This document shows positions 6,874 through 14,390 of a DNA stretch of 21,660 nt, one piece after another. The notes beneath the pieces were generated by a model, which did not search any database, was not told the origin of the DNA, and worked only from the letters and a program-made list of their open reading frames with translations. Made by a program: the position numbers and the translations under genes. Position 1 is the stretch's first letter. Every line of letters begins with the position of its first letter. Where the stretch lies: contig JAVKFF010000162.1 in assembly GCA_040226215.1 (NCBI GenBank), forward strand, positions 1 to 21,660. Direction: 5' to 3'. The stretch comes from JAVKFF01 sp040226215 (GTDB taxonomy: Bacteria; Pseudomonadota; Alphaproteobacteria; DSM-16000; Inquilinaceae).

Positions 6874-7823
6874 ACGGACCGATCGATCTCTCCGTGCGCC
6901 TGGGCACGCTCGCCCTCGCCAACCCAATCATGCCGGCCTCCGGCACGTTTTCCGAGGAGCTGGCCCGGGTCTTCGACCTCGACCTCCTGGGCGCCTTCGT
7001 CACCAAGACGATCACGCGGGAGAAGCGTTCGGGCAACCCGACGCCGCGCGTGGCCGAGACCGCCTCGGGCATGCTGAACTCGATCGGCATCCCCTCGAAG
7101 GGGCTGGCGAACTTCCTCGACGAGATCGTGCCCGCCTACCGGGCCTTCCAGCAGCCGCTCGTCGCCTCGATCTCGGCCAACACGCCGGACGAGTTCGCGC
7201 AGCTCTGCGCCGACGTCTCGGTGCCCGGCGTCGCGGCGATCGAGGTGAACATCTCCTGCCCCAACCTGGAAGAGGATGGCCGCGCCTTCGCCATGCGGCC
7301 GGAATCGACCCTGTCCGCCATGCAGAAGCTGCGCGCCGCCTCGGACAAGCCGCTCTGGGCGAAGCTGACGCCCAATACCGGCGAGATCGCCGAAGTGGCG
7401 GCGGCGGCGGAGGCGGGCGGCGCCGACGCCGTGGTCGTCGCCAACACCATCCTGGCCATGAAGATCGACGTGCACACCCGGCGGCCCTCGCTCGGCAACA
7501 TCATGGGCGGGCTGTCCGGGCCGGCGATCAAGCCGATCGTGGTGCGCATGGCCTATCAGTGCGCCCGGGCGGTCTCGATCCCGGTCATCGGCTGCGGCGG
7601 CATCGCCACGGCGGAGGACGTGGTGGAGTACCTCTTGGCCGGCTGTGCCGCCGTGCAGGTCGGCACCGCCACCTTCCTGCACCCGACCGCGATGACGCGC
7701 ATCATCGACGACCTCGCCGCCTATTGCCGGGCCAACGGCGTCGCCGCCGTGCGCGACCTTGTCGGCGCGGTGGAGACCGGGCCACTGGCGCGCACGGACG
7801 AACTGTTGGCGCAGGTCTACTGA
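6867..7823 (+). CDS. pyrD: Dihydroorotate dehydrogenase, class 1B catalytic subunit
   Basis: A 318-residue FMN enzyme interconverting dihydroorotate and orotate. Class 1B blocks are NPIMPASGTFSEE (19-31), FVTKTITREKRSGNPTPRVAET with K47, MLNSIGIPSKG, VNISCPNLEEDG with catalytic C131, VVANTILAMKIDVHTRRPSLGNIMGGLSGPAIKP and IGCGGIATAEDVVEYLLAGCAAVQVGTA. A cysteine base (not serine) and the adjacent pyrK place it in class 1B and not in the quinone-linked class 2 usual in Alphaproteobacteria. The ATG at 6867 overlaps the pyrK stop (ATGGTAG). The gene ends one base into the next ATG. Class 1B enzymes with PyrK can run either way; in some anaerobes they reduce orotate for catabolism. Confidence 0.95.
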   Translation: MVDGPIDLSVRLGTLALANPIMPASGTFSEELARVFDLDLLGAFVTKTITREKRSGNPTPRVAETASGMLNSIGIPSKGLANFLDEIVPAYRAFQQPLVASISANTPDEFAQLCADVSVPGVAAIEVNISCPNLEEDGRAFAMRPESTLSAMQKLRAASDKPLWAKLTPNTGEIAEVAAAAEAGGADAVVVANTILAMKIDVHTRRPSLGNIMGGLSGPAIKPIVVRMAYQCARAVSIPVIGCGGIATAEDVVEYLLAGCAAVQVGTATFLHPTAMTRIIDDLAAYCRANGVAAVRDLVGAVETGPLARTDELLAQVY

Positions 7824-9103
7824 TGGACGGCACCCCGAAAGGCGCGGGCGACCTGGCGATCGCCGACCTCGCGCGCCGGATCTTCGAGCACATGGCGCGC
7901 GACGGCGACGACGGCGTCGGCATCAGCCGGGAGACCTACGGCCCCGGCGAGAGCCGGGCGCTGGACTATCTGGAGGCACTGGCCGGCGAGCTCGGTTTCG
8001 AGACCGGTCGCGACGGGCTCGGCGACCTCGTGGTCGACCTTAAGGGCAGCGATCCCGCCCTGGCGCCGGTCGTCTCCGGCTCGCATCTCGACAGCGTGCC
8101 GCAGGGCGGCAATTATGACGGCCTGGCCGGTTTCGTGGCGGCACTGCTGGCGCTGCACGCCACCCGGCAGGCAGGCATCCAGCCCCGCCGCGGCCTCCGC
8201 GCGCTCGGCCTGCGCGGCGAGGAGAGCGCCTGGTACGGCAAGTGCTACATCGCCTCGCTGGCCATGTTCGGCAACCTGCCGGCGGAGGATCTGGATGCCG
8301 TGCACCGCAGCGGCAAGGGCACGCTGCGCGACGCCATGGCGAGGGCCGGCGTCGACGTCGAGGCCATAACCGACGGCCGGCCCTTCGCCGACCCGGACGA
8401 CTTCGCCGCCTTCATCGAGCTGCATATCGAGCAGGGGCCGGTGATGATCGCCCGCGAGGTGCCGGTCGCCATGGTCACCGGCATCCGCGGCAATATCCGC
8501 CACCGCCATGTCGTCTGCCGCGGGCGGGCGGGACATTCCGGCGCCGTGCCGCGCTGGCTGCGCCACGACGCGGTGCTGGCGACGGCGGAGCTGCTGAACG
8601 GCATGGACGAGCACTGGCGCATCCTGCTGGAGCGCGGCCGCGACCTGGTGATGACCGTGGGCATCCTGCACACCAATCCGGACGAGGAGGCGATGAGCCG
8701 CATCCCGGGCGAGTGCAGCTTCTCCTTCGAGATGCGCAGCCAGCACCAGGAGACGCTCGACGCCTTCGAGGCGCTGCTGCGCGACGAGGCGCGGACCATC
8801 GGCCAGAAGCGCGGCGTCGCCTTCGACTTCGACCGGCCGATCCCCTCGCCGCCCGCCGGCATGGACGAGGGCATCCTGGCGGTCATGCGCCGCGCCTTCG
8901 AGGCCGAGGGCCTGAAGCAGGAGGAGATCCCGTCCGGCGCCGGGCACGACGCCGCGGTCTTCGCCAATGCCGGCGTGCCAACCGGCATGCTGTTCATCCG
9001 CAACGCCCACGGCTCCCACAACCCGGACGAGGCGATGGACCTCGACGACTTCCTGAAGGGGGTTGCCGTGCTGACCCGGACCATGCAGGAACTGGCGCGA
9101 TGA
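7823..9103 (+). CDS. M20 N-carbamoyl-L-amino-acid hydrolase, candidate ureidosuccinase
   Basis: A 426-residue zinc-dependent hydrolase of the hydantoinase/carbamoylase (AmaB/allantoate amidohydrolase) family. Such enzymes remove the carbamoyl group as CO2 plus ammonia. Likely metal ligands are H88 (GSHLDSVPQGG), D99 (NYDG), E134 (RGEES), H201 (ELHIEQGP) and H399 (GSHNPDE); GAGHDAAVFA (372-381) is another family block. The substrate loop reads RAGHSGAVPRWLRHDA where relatives often have AxHAGTTPMxxRxDA, so substrate choice may differ. It overlaps pyrD by one base and pyrC by four. In this setting N-carbamoyl-L-aspartate, the product of reversing PyrC, is the obvious substrate. Alternatives are beta-ureidopropionate or allantoate. 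Family assignment is strong, substrate inferred. Confidence 0.85.
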   Translation: MDGTPKGAGDLAIADLARRIFEHMARDGDDGVGISRETYGPGESRALDYLEALAGELGFETGRDGLGDLVVDLKGSDPALAPVVSGSHLDSVPQGGNYDGLAGFVAALLALHATRQAGIQPRRGLRALGLRGEESAWYGKCYIASLAMFGNLPAEDLDAVHRSGKGTLRDAMARAGVDVEAITDGRPFADPDDFAAFIELHIEQGPVMIAREVPVAMVTGIRGNIRHRHVVCRGRAGHSGAVPRWLRHDAVLATAELLNGMDEHWRILLERGRDLVMTVGILHTNPDEEAMSRIPGECSFSFEMRSQHQETLDAFEALLRDEARTIGQKRGVAFDFDRPIPSPPAGMDEGILAVMRRAFEAEGLKQEEIPSGAGHDAAVFANAGVPTGMLFIRNAHGSHNPDEAMDLDDFLKGVAVLTRTMQELAR

Positions 9104-10152
9104 GCCCGAGCAGCCGCCTCACCATCCGCCGCCCCGACGACTGGCACCTGCACCTGCGCGACGGCGACATGCTGGCGACAGTGATCGGCGACACCGCGCG
9201 ACACTTCGCCCGCGCCATCGTCATGCCCAACCTGGTGCCGCCGGTGCGCACGGCGGAGGACGCGCTGGCCTATCGCCGGCGCATCGAGGCGGCGATGCCG
9301 GCCGGCAGCGCCTTCCGGCCGCTGATGACCCTCTACCTGACCGAGGACAGCGATCCCGCCGATATCGCCGCAGCACATCGCGACGGCGTCGCCGTGGCGG
9401 TCAAGCTCTATCCGGCCGGTGCCACCACCAATTCCGACAGCGGCGTGCGCGATCTCGGCCGGGTGCGCCCGGTGCTGGCGGCCATGGAGAAGGCGGGCAT
9501 GCCGCTCCTGATCCATGGCGAGGTGACCGATCCCGAGATCGACATCTTCGACCGCGAGGCGGTCTTCATCGAACGCCACCTGACGCGGCTGATGGCCGAG
9601 CACCCGGGGCTGAGGATCGTGCTCGAGCACTGCACCACCGAGGAGGCCGTCGCCTTCGTCGAGGCGGCCGGCGGGCGCCTCGGCGCCACCATCACGCCGC
9701 ACCATCTGGTCATCAACCGCAACGCCCTCTTCCAGGGCGGCATCCGTCCGCACCACTACTGCCTGCCCATCGCCAAGCGGGAGAAGCACCGGCTGGCGTT
9801 GAGACGGGCCGCCGTTTCGGGCAATCCGGCCTTCTTCCTGGGCACCGATTCCGCGCCGCACCCGATCGACGCCAAGGAGGCCGCCTGCGGCTGTGCCGGC
9901 ATCTACAACGCCCCCACGGCGCTGGCCACCTACGCCCAGGTCTTCGCCGAGGAGGGCGCGCTCGACCGGCTGGAGGGCTTCGCCAGCCTGCACGGACCGG
10001 CCTTCTACGGCCTGGCCCCGAACGAGGCGCGGCTGACGCTCGAGGCCGGGCCGGCCGAGGCCGTGCCGGACCGGGCGCTGCCGGAGGGCGGCGGGCTGCG
10101 CGTCTTCACCCCGCCAGGCGGCCTCCACTGGCGGGTCGCCGAAGCCGGCTGA
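9100..10152 (+). CDS. pyrC: Dihydroorotase, class II (E. coli PyrC type)
   Basis: A 350-residue cytoplasmic zinc amidohydrolase that interconverts N-carbamoyl-L-aspartate and dihydroorotate. Every active-site residue falls at the E. coli PyrC number: H16 and H18 (HLHLRD), carboxylated K102 (VKLYPAGATTNS), H139 (LIHGEV), H177 (LEHCTT) and D250 (GTDSAPH). The flexible-loop segment is TTNSDSGV (109-116). Family length is normal. The ATG at 9100 overlaps the stop of the carbamoylase gene (ATGA), so the two are translationally coupled. The reaction is reversible and the direction depends on pH and substrate. Next to a carbamoylase, ring opening is as plausible as ring closure. Confidence 0.97.
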   Translation: MSPSSRLTIRRPDDWHLHLRDGDMLATVIGDTARHFARAIVMPNLVPPVRTAEDALAYRRRIEAAMPAGSAFRPLMTLYLTEDSDPADIAAAHRDGVAVAVKLYPAGATTNSDSGVRDLGRVRPVLAAMEKAGMPLLIHGEVTDPEIDIFDREAVFIERHLTRLMAEHPGLRIVLEHCTTEEAVAFVEAAGGRLGATITPHHLVINRNALFQGGIRPHHYCLPIAKREKHRLALRRAAVSGNPAFFLGTDSAPHPIDAKEAACGCAGIYNAPTALATYAQVFAEEGALDRLEGFASLHGPAFYGLAPNEARLTLEAGPAEAVPDRALPEGGGLRVFTPPGGLHWRVAEAG

Positions 10153-10165
10153 GCGGCCCTTTTCC

Positions 10166-10195
10166 TTGCGACTCGCCAGGGCATTGCCTTAGATG
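10166..10195 (+). promoter_or_regulatory. Possible separate promoter for pyrE
   Basis: In the 107-bp gap between pyrC and pyrE, TTGCGA (10166-10171) and TAGATG (10190-10195) lie 18 bases apart and could be -35 and -10 boxes, 64 bases before the pyrE start. The match is modest. Read-through from the upstream operon is the alternative. Confidence 0.3.
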
Positions 10196-10259
10196 ATCCC
10201 GGTCCGGGCCGGTCTCGCGGCACCTGCGGCCATCCCCCTTCCCGCCTAGGAGACCAGCG

Positions 10260-10976
10260 GTGAACTTTGGCGCCTCTTTCCCCGACAAGGGCCTGATCGC
10301 GGACATCACGGCGAAGATGCTGCTGGAGGTGCAGGCCGTGCACTTCAACGCCGATCAGCCATTCATCTTCACCTCCGGCTGGGCGAGCCCGGTCTATATC
10401 GACTGCCGCAAGCTGATCTCCTATCCGCGGGTGCGCTCCACGGTGACGGATTTCGCCACCTCGATCATCCTGCGCGATGTCGGCTTCGAGAGCGTCGACT
10501 GCATTGCCGGCGGCGAGACCGCGGGCATCCCCTTCGCCGCCTGGATCGCCGACCGCATGGGCATGCCCATGCAGTACGTCCGCAAGAAGGCCAAGGGCTT
10601 CGGCCGCAACGCCCAGATCGAGGGCCTGATCAACGAGGGCGAGCGCATCCTGCTGGTCGAGGACCTGACCACCGACGGCCAGTCCAAGGTCAACTTCTGC
10701 AAGGCGCTGCGCACCGCCGGCGTCGTGGTCGAGCACACCTTCGTCGTCTTCCACTACGGCATCTTCCCGCAGAGCCTGGCGACGATGAAGGAGATCGGCG
10801 TCACCCTGCACAGCCTCGCCACCTGGTGGGACGTGCTGCGCGTGGCCAAGCAGTTCGGCTATTTCGAGCCCAAGGTGCTGGACGAGGTCGAGAGCTTCCT
10901 GAACGCCCCGGCCGCCTGGTCGCGGGCGCATGGCGGCATCGCCGGCGAGGAGGAGAGCAAGGCGGCGAGCGCCTGA
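10260..10976 (+). CDS. pyrE: Orotate phosphoribosyltransferase (PyrE)
   Basis: A 238-residue enzyme joining orotate and PRPP to give OMP, the substrate of PyrF. The PRPP-binding motif is ILLVEDLTTDGQSK. The substrate loop is YVRKKAKGFGRNAQIEG, where the usual K-x-HG is G-F-G. Further family blocks are FTSGWASPVYIDCRKLISYPR and IAGGETAGIPFAAWIADRM. The start is GTG at 10260, supported by AGGAG seven bases upstream; no ATG lies near. It follows pyrC by 107 bp, a looser link than the rest of the operon. Its stop is only 10 bases from the stop of the converging ABC permease gene. With PyrF it supplies the biosynthetic exit from imported orotate. Confidence 0.93.
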   Translation: MNFGASFPDKGLIADITAKMLLEVQAVHFNADQPFIFTSGWASPVYIDCRKLISYPRVRSTVTDFATSIILRDVGFESVDCIAGGETAGIPFAAWIADRMGMPMQYVRKKAKGFGRNAQIEGLINEGERILLVEDLTTDGQSKVNFCKALRTAGVVVEHTFVVFHYGIFPQSLATMKEIGVTLHSLATWWDVLRVAKQFGYFEPKVLDEVESFLNAPAAWSRAHGGIAGEEESKAASA

Positions 10977-10986
10977 ACCGTCAGGC

Positions 10987-11742
10987 TCACTCCGCGCGCA
11001 GGCGGGCGCCGCTCTCGTGCCAGGCGAGTAGCCGGCGCTCGGCCCATTCGATCGCCAGGTAGAAGACGAAACCGATGATCGACAGCAGGATCACCGCGAC
11101 CATGACGATGCCGACATCGGCGGTCTCCTGGCCGAGGCGCAGCAGGTAGCCGAGCCCGGCGCGCGCGCCCATCAGCTCGCCGATCACCGCCGCGGTCACC
11201 GACAGGGTGGCGGCGATCTTCATGCCGGCGAACAGGGACGGCAGGCAGTGCGGCAGCTCCACACGGCGGAATTTCATCCAGGCCGGCATGCGCACGATGC
11301 GCGCGAAGTCGTGCAGCCGGGGATCGATGCCCTTCAGGCCGCCATGCACGTTGGACATCACCGGGAAGAAGGTGACGATGATCACCAGCACGATTTTCGG
11401 TGCCAGCCCCAGCCCCAGCCAGAGCAGCAGCAGGGGCGCGATGGAGATCTTCGGCGCCGTCTGGATCAGCACGATGAGCGGACTGAGCAGGAGTTCGAGC
11501 CAGGGCGCGCGGGTGAAGGCGACGGCGAAGATGACGCCGAGAAGCGAGCCCGCGACGAAGCCCGTGACGATCTCGATCACGGTGACCGGCACGTGGCTCA
11601 TCAGGTTGCCCTCGGTCAGCAGGAACCAGAACTCGTGCGCCAGCGCCAATGGCGACGGCACCAGATATTCCGGCACTGCCAGCAGGTTGACCAGCAGGGT
11701 CCAGGCTCCCAGGAAGACGATCAGGCCGATTGTCGCGCGCAT
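10987..11742 (-). CDS. ABC transporter permease (TauC/SsuC/ThiX-type), second of two
   Basis: A 251-residue inner-membrane protein with about six membrane spans beginning right at the N-terminus (IGLIVFLGAWTLLVNLLAV). The cytoplasmic EAA-type loop that docks on the ATPase is near HDFARIVRMPAWMKFRRVELPHCLPSLFAGMKIA. Closest families are importers for taurine, alkanesulfonates and thiamine-precursor pyrimidines. It is the last gene of the minus-strand operon, 75 bp after the binding-protein gene. The ribosome site before the ATG at 11742 is weak (GACGGGATC). A second, similar permease is encoded at 13638-14390, so the transporter is probably a heterodimer. Confidence 0.9.
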   Translation of the reverse strand: MRATIGLIVFLGAWTLLVNLLAVPEYLVPSPLALAHEFWFLLTEGNLMSHVPVTVIEIVTGFVAGSLLGVIFAVAFTRAPWLELLLSPLIVLIQTAPKISIAPLLLLWLGLGLAPKIVLVIIVTFFPVMSNVHGGLKGIDPRLHDFARIVRMPAWMKFRRVELPHCLPSLFAGMKIAATLSVTAAVIGELMGARAGLGYLLRLGQETADVGIVMVAVILLSIIGFVFYLAIEWAERRLLAWHESGARLRAE

Positions 11743-11781
11743 GCCGATCCCGTCAGGGCGTGAGAGTGAGGCCGTCGCCGC

Positions 11782-11798
11782 CCCGGCGGGTGGCCGGG
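11782..11798 (-). other. GC hairpin between binding-protein and second permease genes
   Basis: CCCGGC (11782-11787) and GCCGGG (11793-11798) form a 6-bp stem with a 5-base loop, 19 bases after the stop of the binding-protein gene and without a T-run. It matches the arrangement behind dctP and may stabilise the binding-protein message. Confidence 0.4.
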
Positions 11799-11817
11799 AC
11801 GGCTCGGGTTCTCGGTC

Positions 11818-12804
11818 CTACTGGCCGATGCTGGCCGGATCGCGGACTAGGTCGGCGGCGTCGAAGGCCTCGGGGATGACCTCGTATTCCGCGGCGACGT
11901 CGATCGTGGCCTGCCAGGACTCCAGATTGCCGTAGCCGAGATAGTGCGCGGCCGTGTCCTCACTTTGCCACAGCGTCGGCACGAAGACCTCCTCGATGAT
12001 CTCCGTCACGATCTCCTCCTGGCCGGCGAAGGTCGGCGTGTACTCGGCGATGACCAGTTCGACCTCGGCGCCGACATCGCCGTCGACGATGTGCTGGATG
12101 CCGCGGTCCAGCGCTTCGATGAAGCCGGCGACGATCTCCGGATTCTCCTCAAGGTAGCTCTCCGAGGTGACCAGCACGTTGCCGTGGCTCGGCAGATAAT
12201 CGTCCGAGCGGATCATGCCGACATCCACGCCCTGCGCCTGCAGCGCGTAGTAGCGCAGCATGGAGAAGACGATGGCGTCGACCTGGTCGGAGGTCAGCGC
12301 GTCGAGGATGGCGCCGGTGCCGACGATCTCGACATTGACGTCGTCGATGCTGGCGCCGGCCTGCGCCATCATCACCTGGAGCTGGATGTAGTTGGGACTG
12401 CCATAGCTTGTCACCGCCACGGTGCGCCCGGCCAGGTCCGCGGGCTCCTCGATGCCGCTGTCGGCCTTGAAGAGCACCGCGCCGATGCCGGCCTGGTAGG
12501 TCGAGTGCACGACCTGTACCGGCAGGCCGTTGGCCCGCGCGGCGATCACCGCGTCGCCGTTGGGGAAACCGAACTCGACATTGCCGACGGCGACGTTGTT
12601 GAGGATGTCGGCGGCGTTGGCGTAGAGGAACTCCACGTCGAGACCCGCCTCCTCGAAATAGCCGTAGTGGTCGGCGACGAAGAGCGGCAGGTAGTAGGGC
12701 ACCGCCGCGCCGTCGATCTGGATGGTCACGGCCTCCTGGGCCATCGCGCTGGTGGCGCCGAGGGCAACGGCGCCGGTCAGAAGGGCTGTCGGGAACTGTC
12801 TCAT
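11818..12804 (-). CDS. ABC transporter periplasmic binding protein, NMT1/THI5-like
   Basis: A 328-residue periplasmic protein that delivers ligand to the two permeases. Residues 1-22 are a Sec signal peptide (LLTGAVALGATSAMA before QEA). The mature part follows the NMT1/THI5 fold pattern: VPYYLPLFVADHYGYFEEAGLDVEFLYANAADILNNVAVGNVEFGFPNGDAVIAARANGLPVQVV, then GRTVAVTSYGSPNYIQLQVMMAQAG and LTSDQVDAIVFSMLRYYALQAQGVDVGMI. Many relatives bind pyrimidine-type or sulfonate ligands. GGAGG sits eight bases before the ATG at 12804. The gene lies after the uridine phosphorylase gene with a hairpin in the gap. A nucleoside or pyrimidine ligand is inferred from that neighbour, not from the binding residues. 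Confidence 0.9.
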   Translation of the reverse strand: MRQFPTALLTGAVALGATSAMAQEAVTIQIDGAAVPYYLPLFVADHYGYFEEAGLDVEFLYANAADILNNVAVGNVEFGFPNGDAVIAARANGLPVQVVHSTYQAGIGAVLFKADSGIEEPADLAGRTVAVTSYGSPNYIQLQVMMAQAGASIDDVNVEIVGTGAILDALTSDQVDAIVFSMLRYYALQAQGVDVGMIRSDDYLPSHGNVLVTSESYLEENPEIVAGFIEALDRGIQHIVDGDVGAEVELVIAEYTPTFAGQEEIVTEIIEEVFVPTLWQSEDTAAHYLGYGNLESWQATIDVAAEYEVIPEAFDAADLVRDPASIGQ

Positions 12805-12835
12805 GGCATGTGCCTCCTTCTCTTGCAGGTTGAGA

Positions 12836-12857
12836 CGGCGGACCGGGTGGGCCGCCG
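12836..12857 (-). other. GC hairpin upstream of the binding-protein gene
   Basis: CGGCGG (12836-12841) and CCGCCG (12852-12857) can pair around a 10-base loop in the 57-bp gap between the uridine phosphorylase and binding-protein genes. No T-run follows on the minus strand. A role in message processing is possible; termination is unlikely. Confidence 0.35.
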
Positions 12858-12861
12858 CCGG

Positions 12862-13647
12862 TTAAACGCTCCTCGTCCGCAGCAGCGACGACGCCGCCAG
12901 GGCGCCGACGCGCAGCAGGTTGCGCTGGGTCTCCTCGTAGTCTTCCAGCCAGCCGTCGCTGCGGCGGTGGCCGTGCACGGCGAGGATGGCGCCGGCGCGG
13001 ATGCCGCGCGCTGCGGCCACGGCCAGCAGCACCTCGCACTCCATCTCCACCCCGTCGGCGCCGCGCGCCGCCAGTCGGTCGAGCAGTCCGGGCGCAGCTG
13101 CGCCGTCCTCGTGGTCGGGCCGGCCCTGAGCGCGGTAATAGCCGTCGGCGGTCGCCACCCGTCCCTTGCGGCCGGACAGGCTCCGTTCGTGGCGAGCCCG
13201 GTCGATGGCCTCGGCTGTCACCGGGTCGGCGAGCACCTCCGCCTGGCCCGGCGCATAGAACCGGGCGACGGCGCTGTTGGTGATGGCCGCCTCGACGCTG
13301 AGGTAGTCGCCGAGGCCGAGATCCTCGGCGAGTGCGCCCATGCCGCCGGTGCGGATCAGCAGGCGGACGCCGAGTGCGGCCAGTTCCACCGCGGCGATCT
13401 CGCTCGAGGCGCCGCCGATGCCGGTCGAGCAGACGCCGACCGGCACGCTCTGGAAACTGCCCATGCCGGCGCGGAACTCACGGTTCTGGCCGATGATTCG
13501 GAAACCGTCCAGCACCTCCCCCGCCATGTCGACGCGGGCCGGGTCGCCCGGCAGCAGGAAGGCCCGGGGCACCTCCCCCGACAGCGGCAGGTGGGGCGGC
13601 CGGCCGTCGCGCCACGGCCAGCGGGCGGAACGGTCGCTCAGCGCCAT
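12862..13647 (-). CDS. Uridine phosphorylase-family nucleoside phosphorylase
   Basis: A 261-residue enzyme of the PNP/UDP family that splits a nucleoside with phosphate into base and ribose 1-phosphate. Family marks are LLPGDPARVD (31-40, phosphate loop), CSTGIGGASSEIAAVELAALGVRLLIRTGGMGAL with R99, and the ribose-binding EMEC (201-204; E. coli Udp has EMES). AQGR at 173-176 aligns with PGQER of E. coli Udp, keeping the glutamine and arginine that select uracil, so uridine is a better guess than purines. The start at 13647 lies ten bases inside the end of the upstream permease gene. Its place within an ABC importer operon suggests that the imported ligand is a nucleoside or that the cell salvages its base. 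The exact substrate is not proven. Confidence 0.85.
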   Translation of the reverse strand: MALSDRSARWPWRDGRPPHLPLSGEVPRAFLLPGDPARVDMAGEVLDGFRIIGQNREFRAGMGSFQSVPVGVCSTGIGGASSEIAAVELAALGVRLLIRTGGMGALAEDLGLGDYLSVEAAITNSAVARFYAPGQAEVLADPVTAEAIDRARHERSLSGRKGRVATADGYYRAQGRPDHEDGAAAPGLLDRLAARGADGVEMECEVLLAVAAARGIRAGAILAVHGHRRSDGWLEDYEETQRNLLRVGALAASSLLRTRSV

Positions 13648-14390
13648 GACAGAAGCCGCCTCTCGATCAGCGCCAGGCTCTGGTAGAGCACGATGCCGAG
13701 CAGCGCCGTCAGCAGCACCATGGCGAAGAGCAGCGGCGTGCGGTAGGTGGTGCTGGCGAACACCATCAGGTAGCCGAGCCCGCTGTCGCCGGACATCCAT
13801 TCCGAGAGGATGGCGCCGATCGTCGCCTGCACCGCCGCCACTTTCAGCCCGGCGAACAGCTCCGGCACGGCCGAGGGCAGCTCGACGAGGCGGAGGCGCT
13901 GGATCGGCGTCATCTTGAGGATGCCGGCGAGGTCGCGCAGGCGTGCGGGCACCGAGTGCATGCCGAGCAGGGCCCCGACCATGACCGGGAAGAAGACCAG
14001 CGAGACCACCAGCACCAGCTGGGAGGCGAGGCCGAGGCCGAACCAGAGGATGAAGAGCGGCGCCAGGGCGATTTTCGGCGCGGTCTGGAAGAAGAAGAGA
14101 TAGGGGCCGACCACCCGCTCGACCCGCGGCGCCTTGGCCAGCACGCAGCCCAGCAGGGCACCGGCGACGCTGCCGATGGCGAAACCTGCCAGGAGCACGC
14201 CGAGCGTGTGGGCGAGATGGGGCCAGATGCTGCCCGAGGCGAAGAGCCTGACGATCTCCGCGCCGACCACCTCCGGACGCGGCAGCACGTAGGGCGGCAC
14301 GCCGGTCAGCGCGACATAGAGCCACCACAGCGCGACCAGCCCGACGACCGAGACGAGCCCGAGGGTGATGCGCAGGCCCGTCGCGTTCAT
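13638..14390 (-). CDS. ABC transporter permease (TauC/SsuC/ThiX-type), first of two
   Basis: A 250-residue membrane protein with about six spans and the ATPase-docking loop LRDLAGILKMTPIQRLRLVELPSAVPELFAGLKVAAVQA. It is similar in plan to the permease at 10987-11742; both contain a PKI(A/S)(L/I)APL(F/L) block and a W(F/L)GLGLA block. The ATG at 14390 is chosen because it overlaps the ATPase stop codon as ATGA and has GGAG six bases upstream; an in-frame ATG at 14420 would lie inside the ATPase gene. Its 3' end overlaps the uridine phosphorylase gene by ten bases. The two permeases probably form a heterodimeric channel. Confidence 0.9.
   Translation of the reverse strand: MNATGLRITLGLVSVVGLVALWWLYVALTGVPPYVLPRPEVVGAEIVRLFASGSIWPHLAHTLGVLLAGFAIGSVAGALLGCVLAKAPRVERVVGPYLFFFQTAPKIALAPLFILWFGLGLASQLVLVVSLVFFPVMVGALLGMHSVPARLRDLAGILKMTPIQRLRLVELPSAVPELFAGLKVAAVQATIGAILSEWMSGDSGLGYLMVFASTTYRTPLLFAMVLLTALLGIVLYQSLALIERRLLSWR

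Noticed and set aside
6031..7823. PyrK/PyrD read as a dihydropyrimidine dehydrogenase pair (PreT/PreA)
   Set aside because: The small subunit has the PyrK four-cysteine 2Fe-2S motif and the large one lacks the ferredoxin-like 4Fe-4S domain of PreA; the blocks match class 1B PyrD.
8245..10128. Minus-strand open frame of 627 codons opposite the carbamoylase and pyrC genes
   Set aside because: The plus strand encodes complete enzymes with all catalytic residues; the minus frame is low-complexity shadow.
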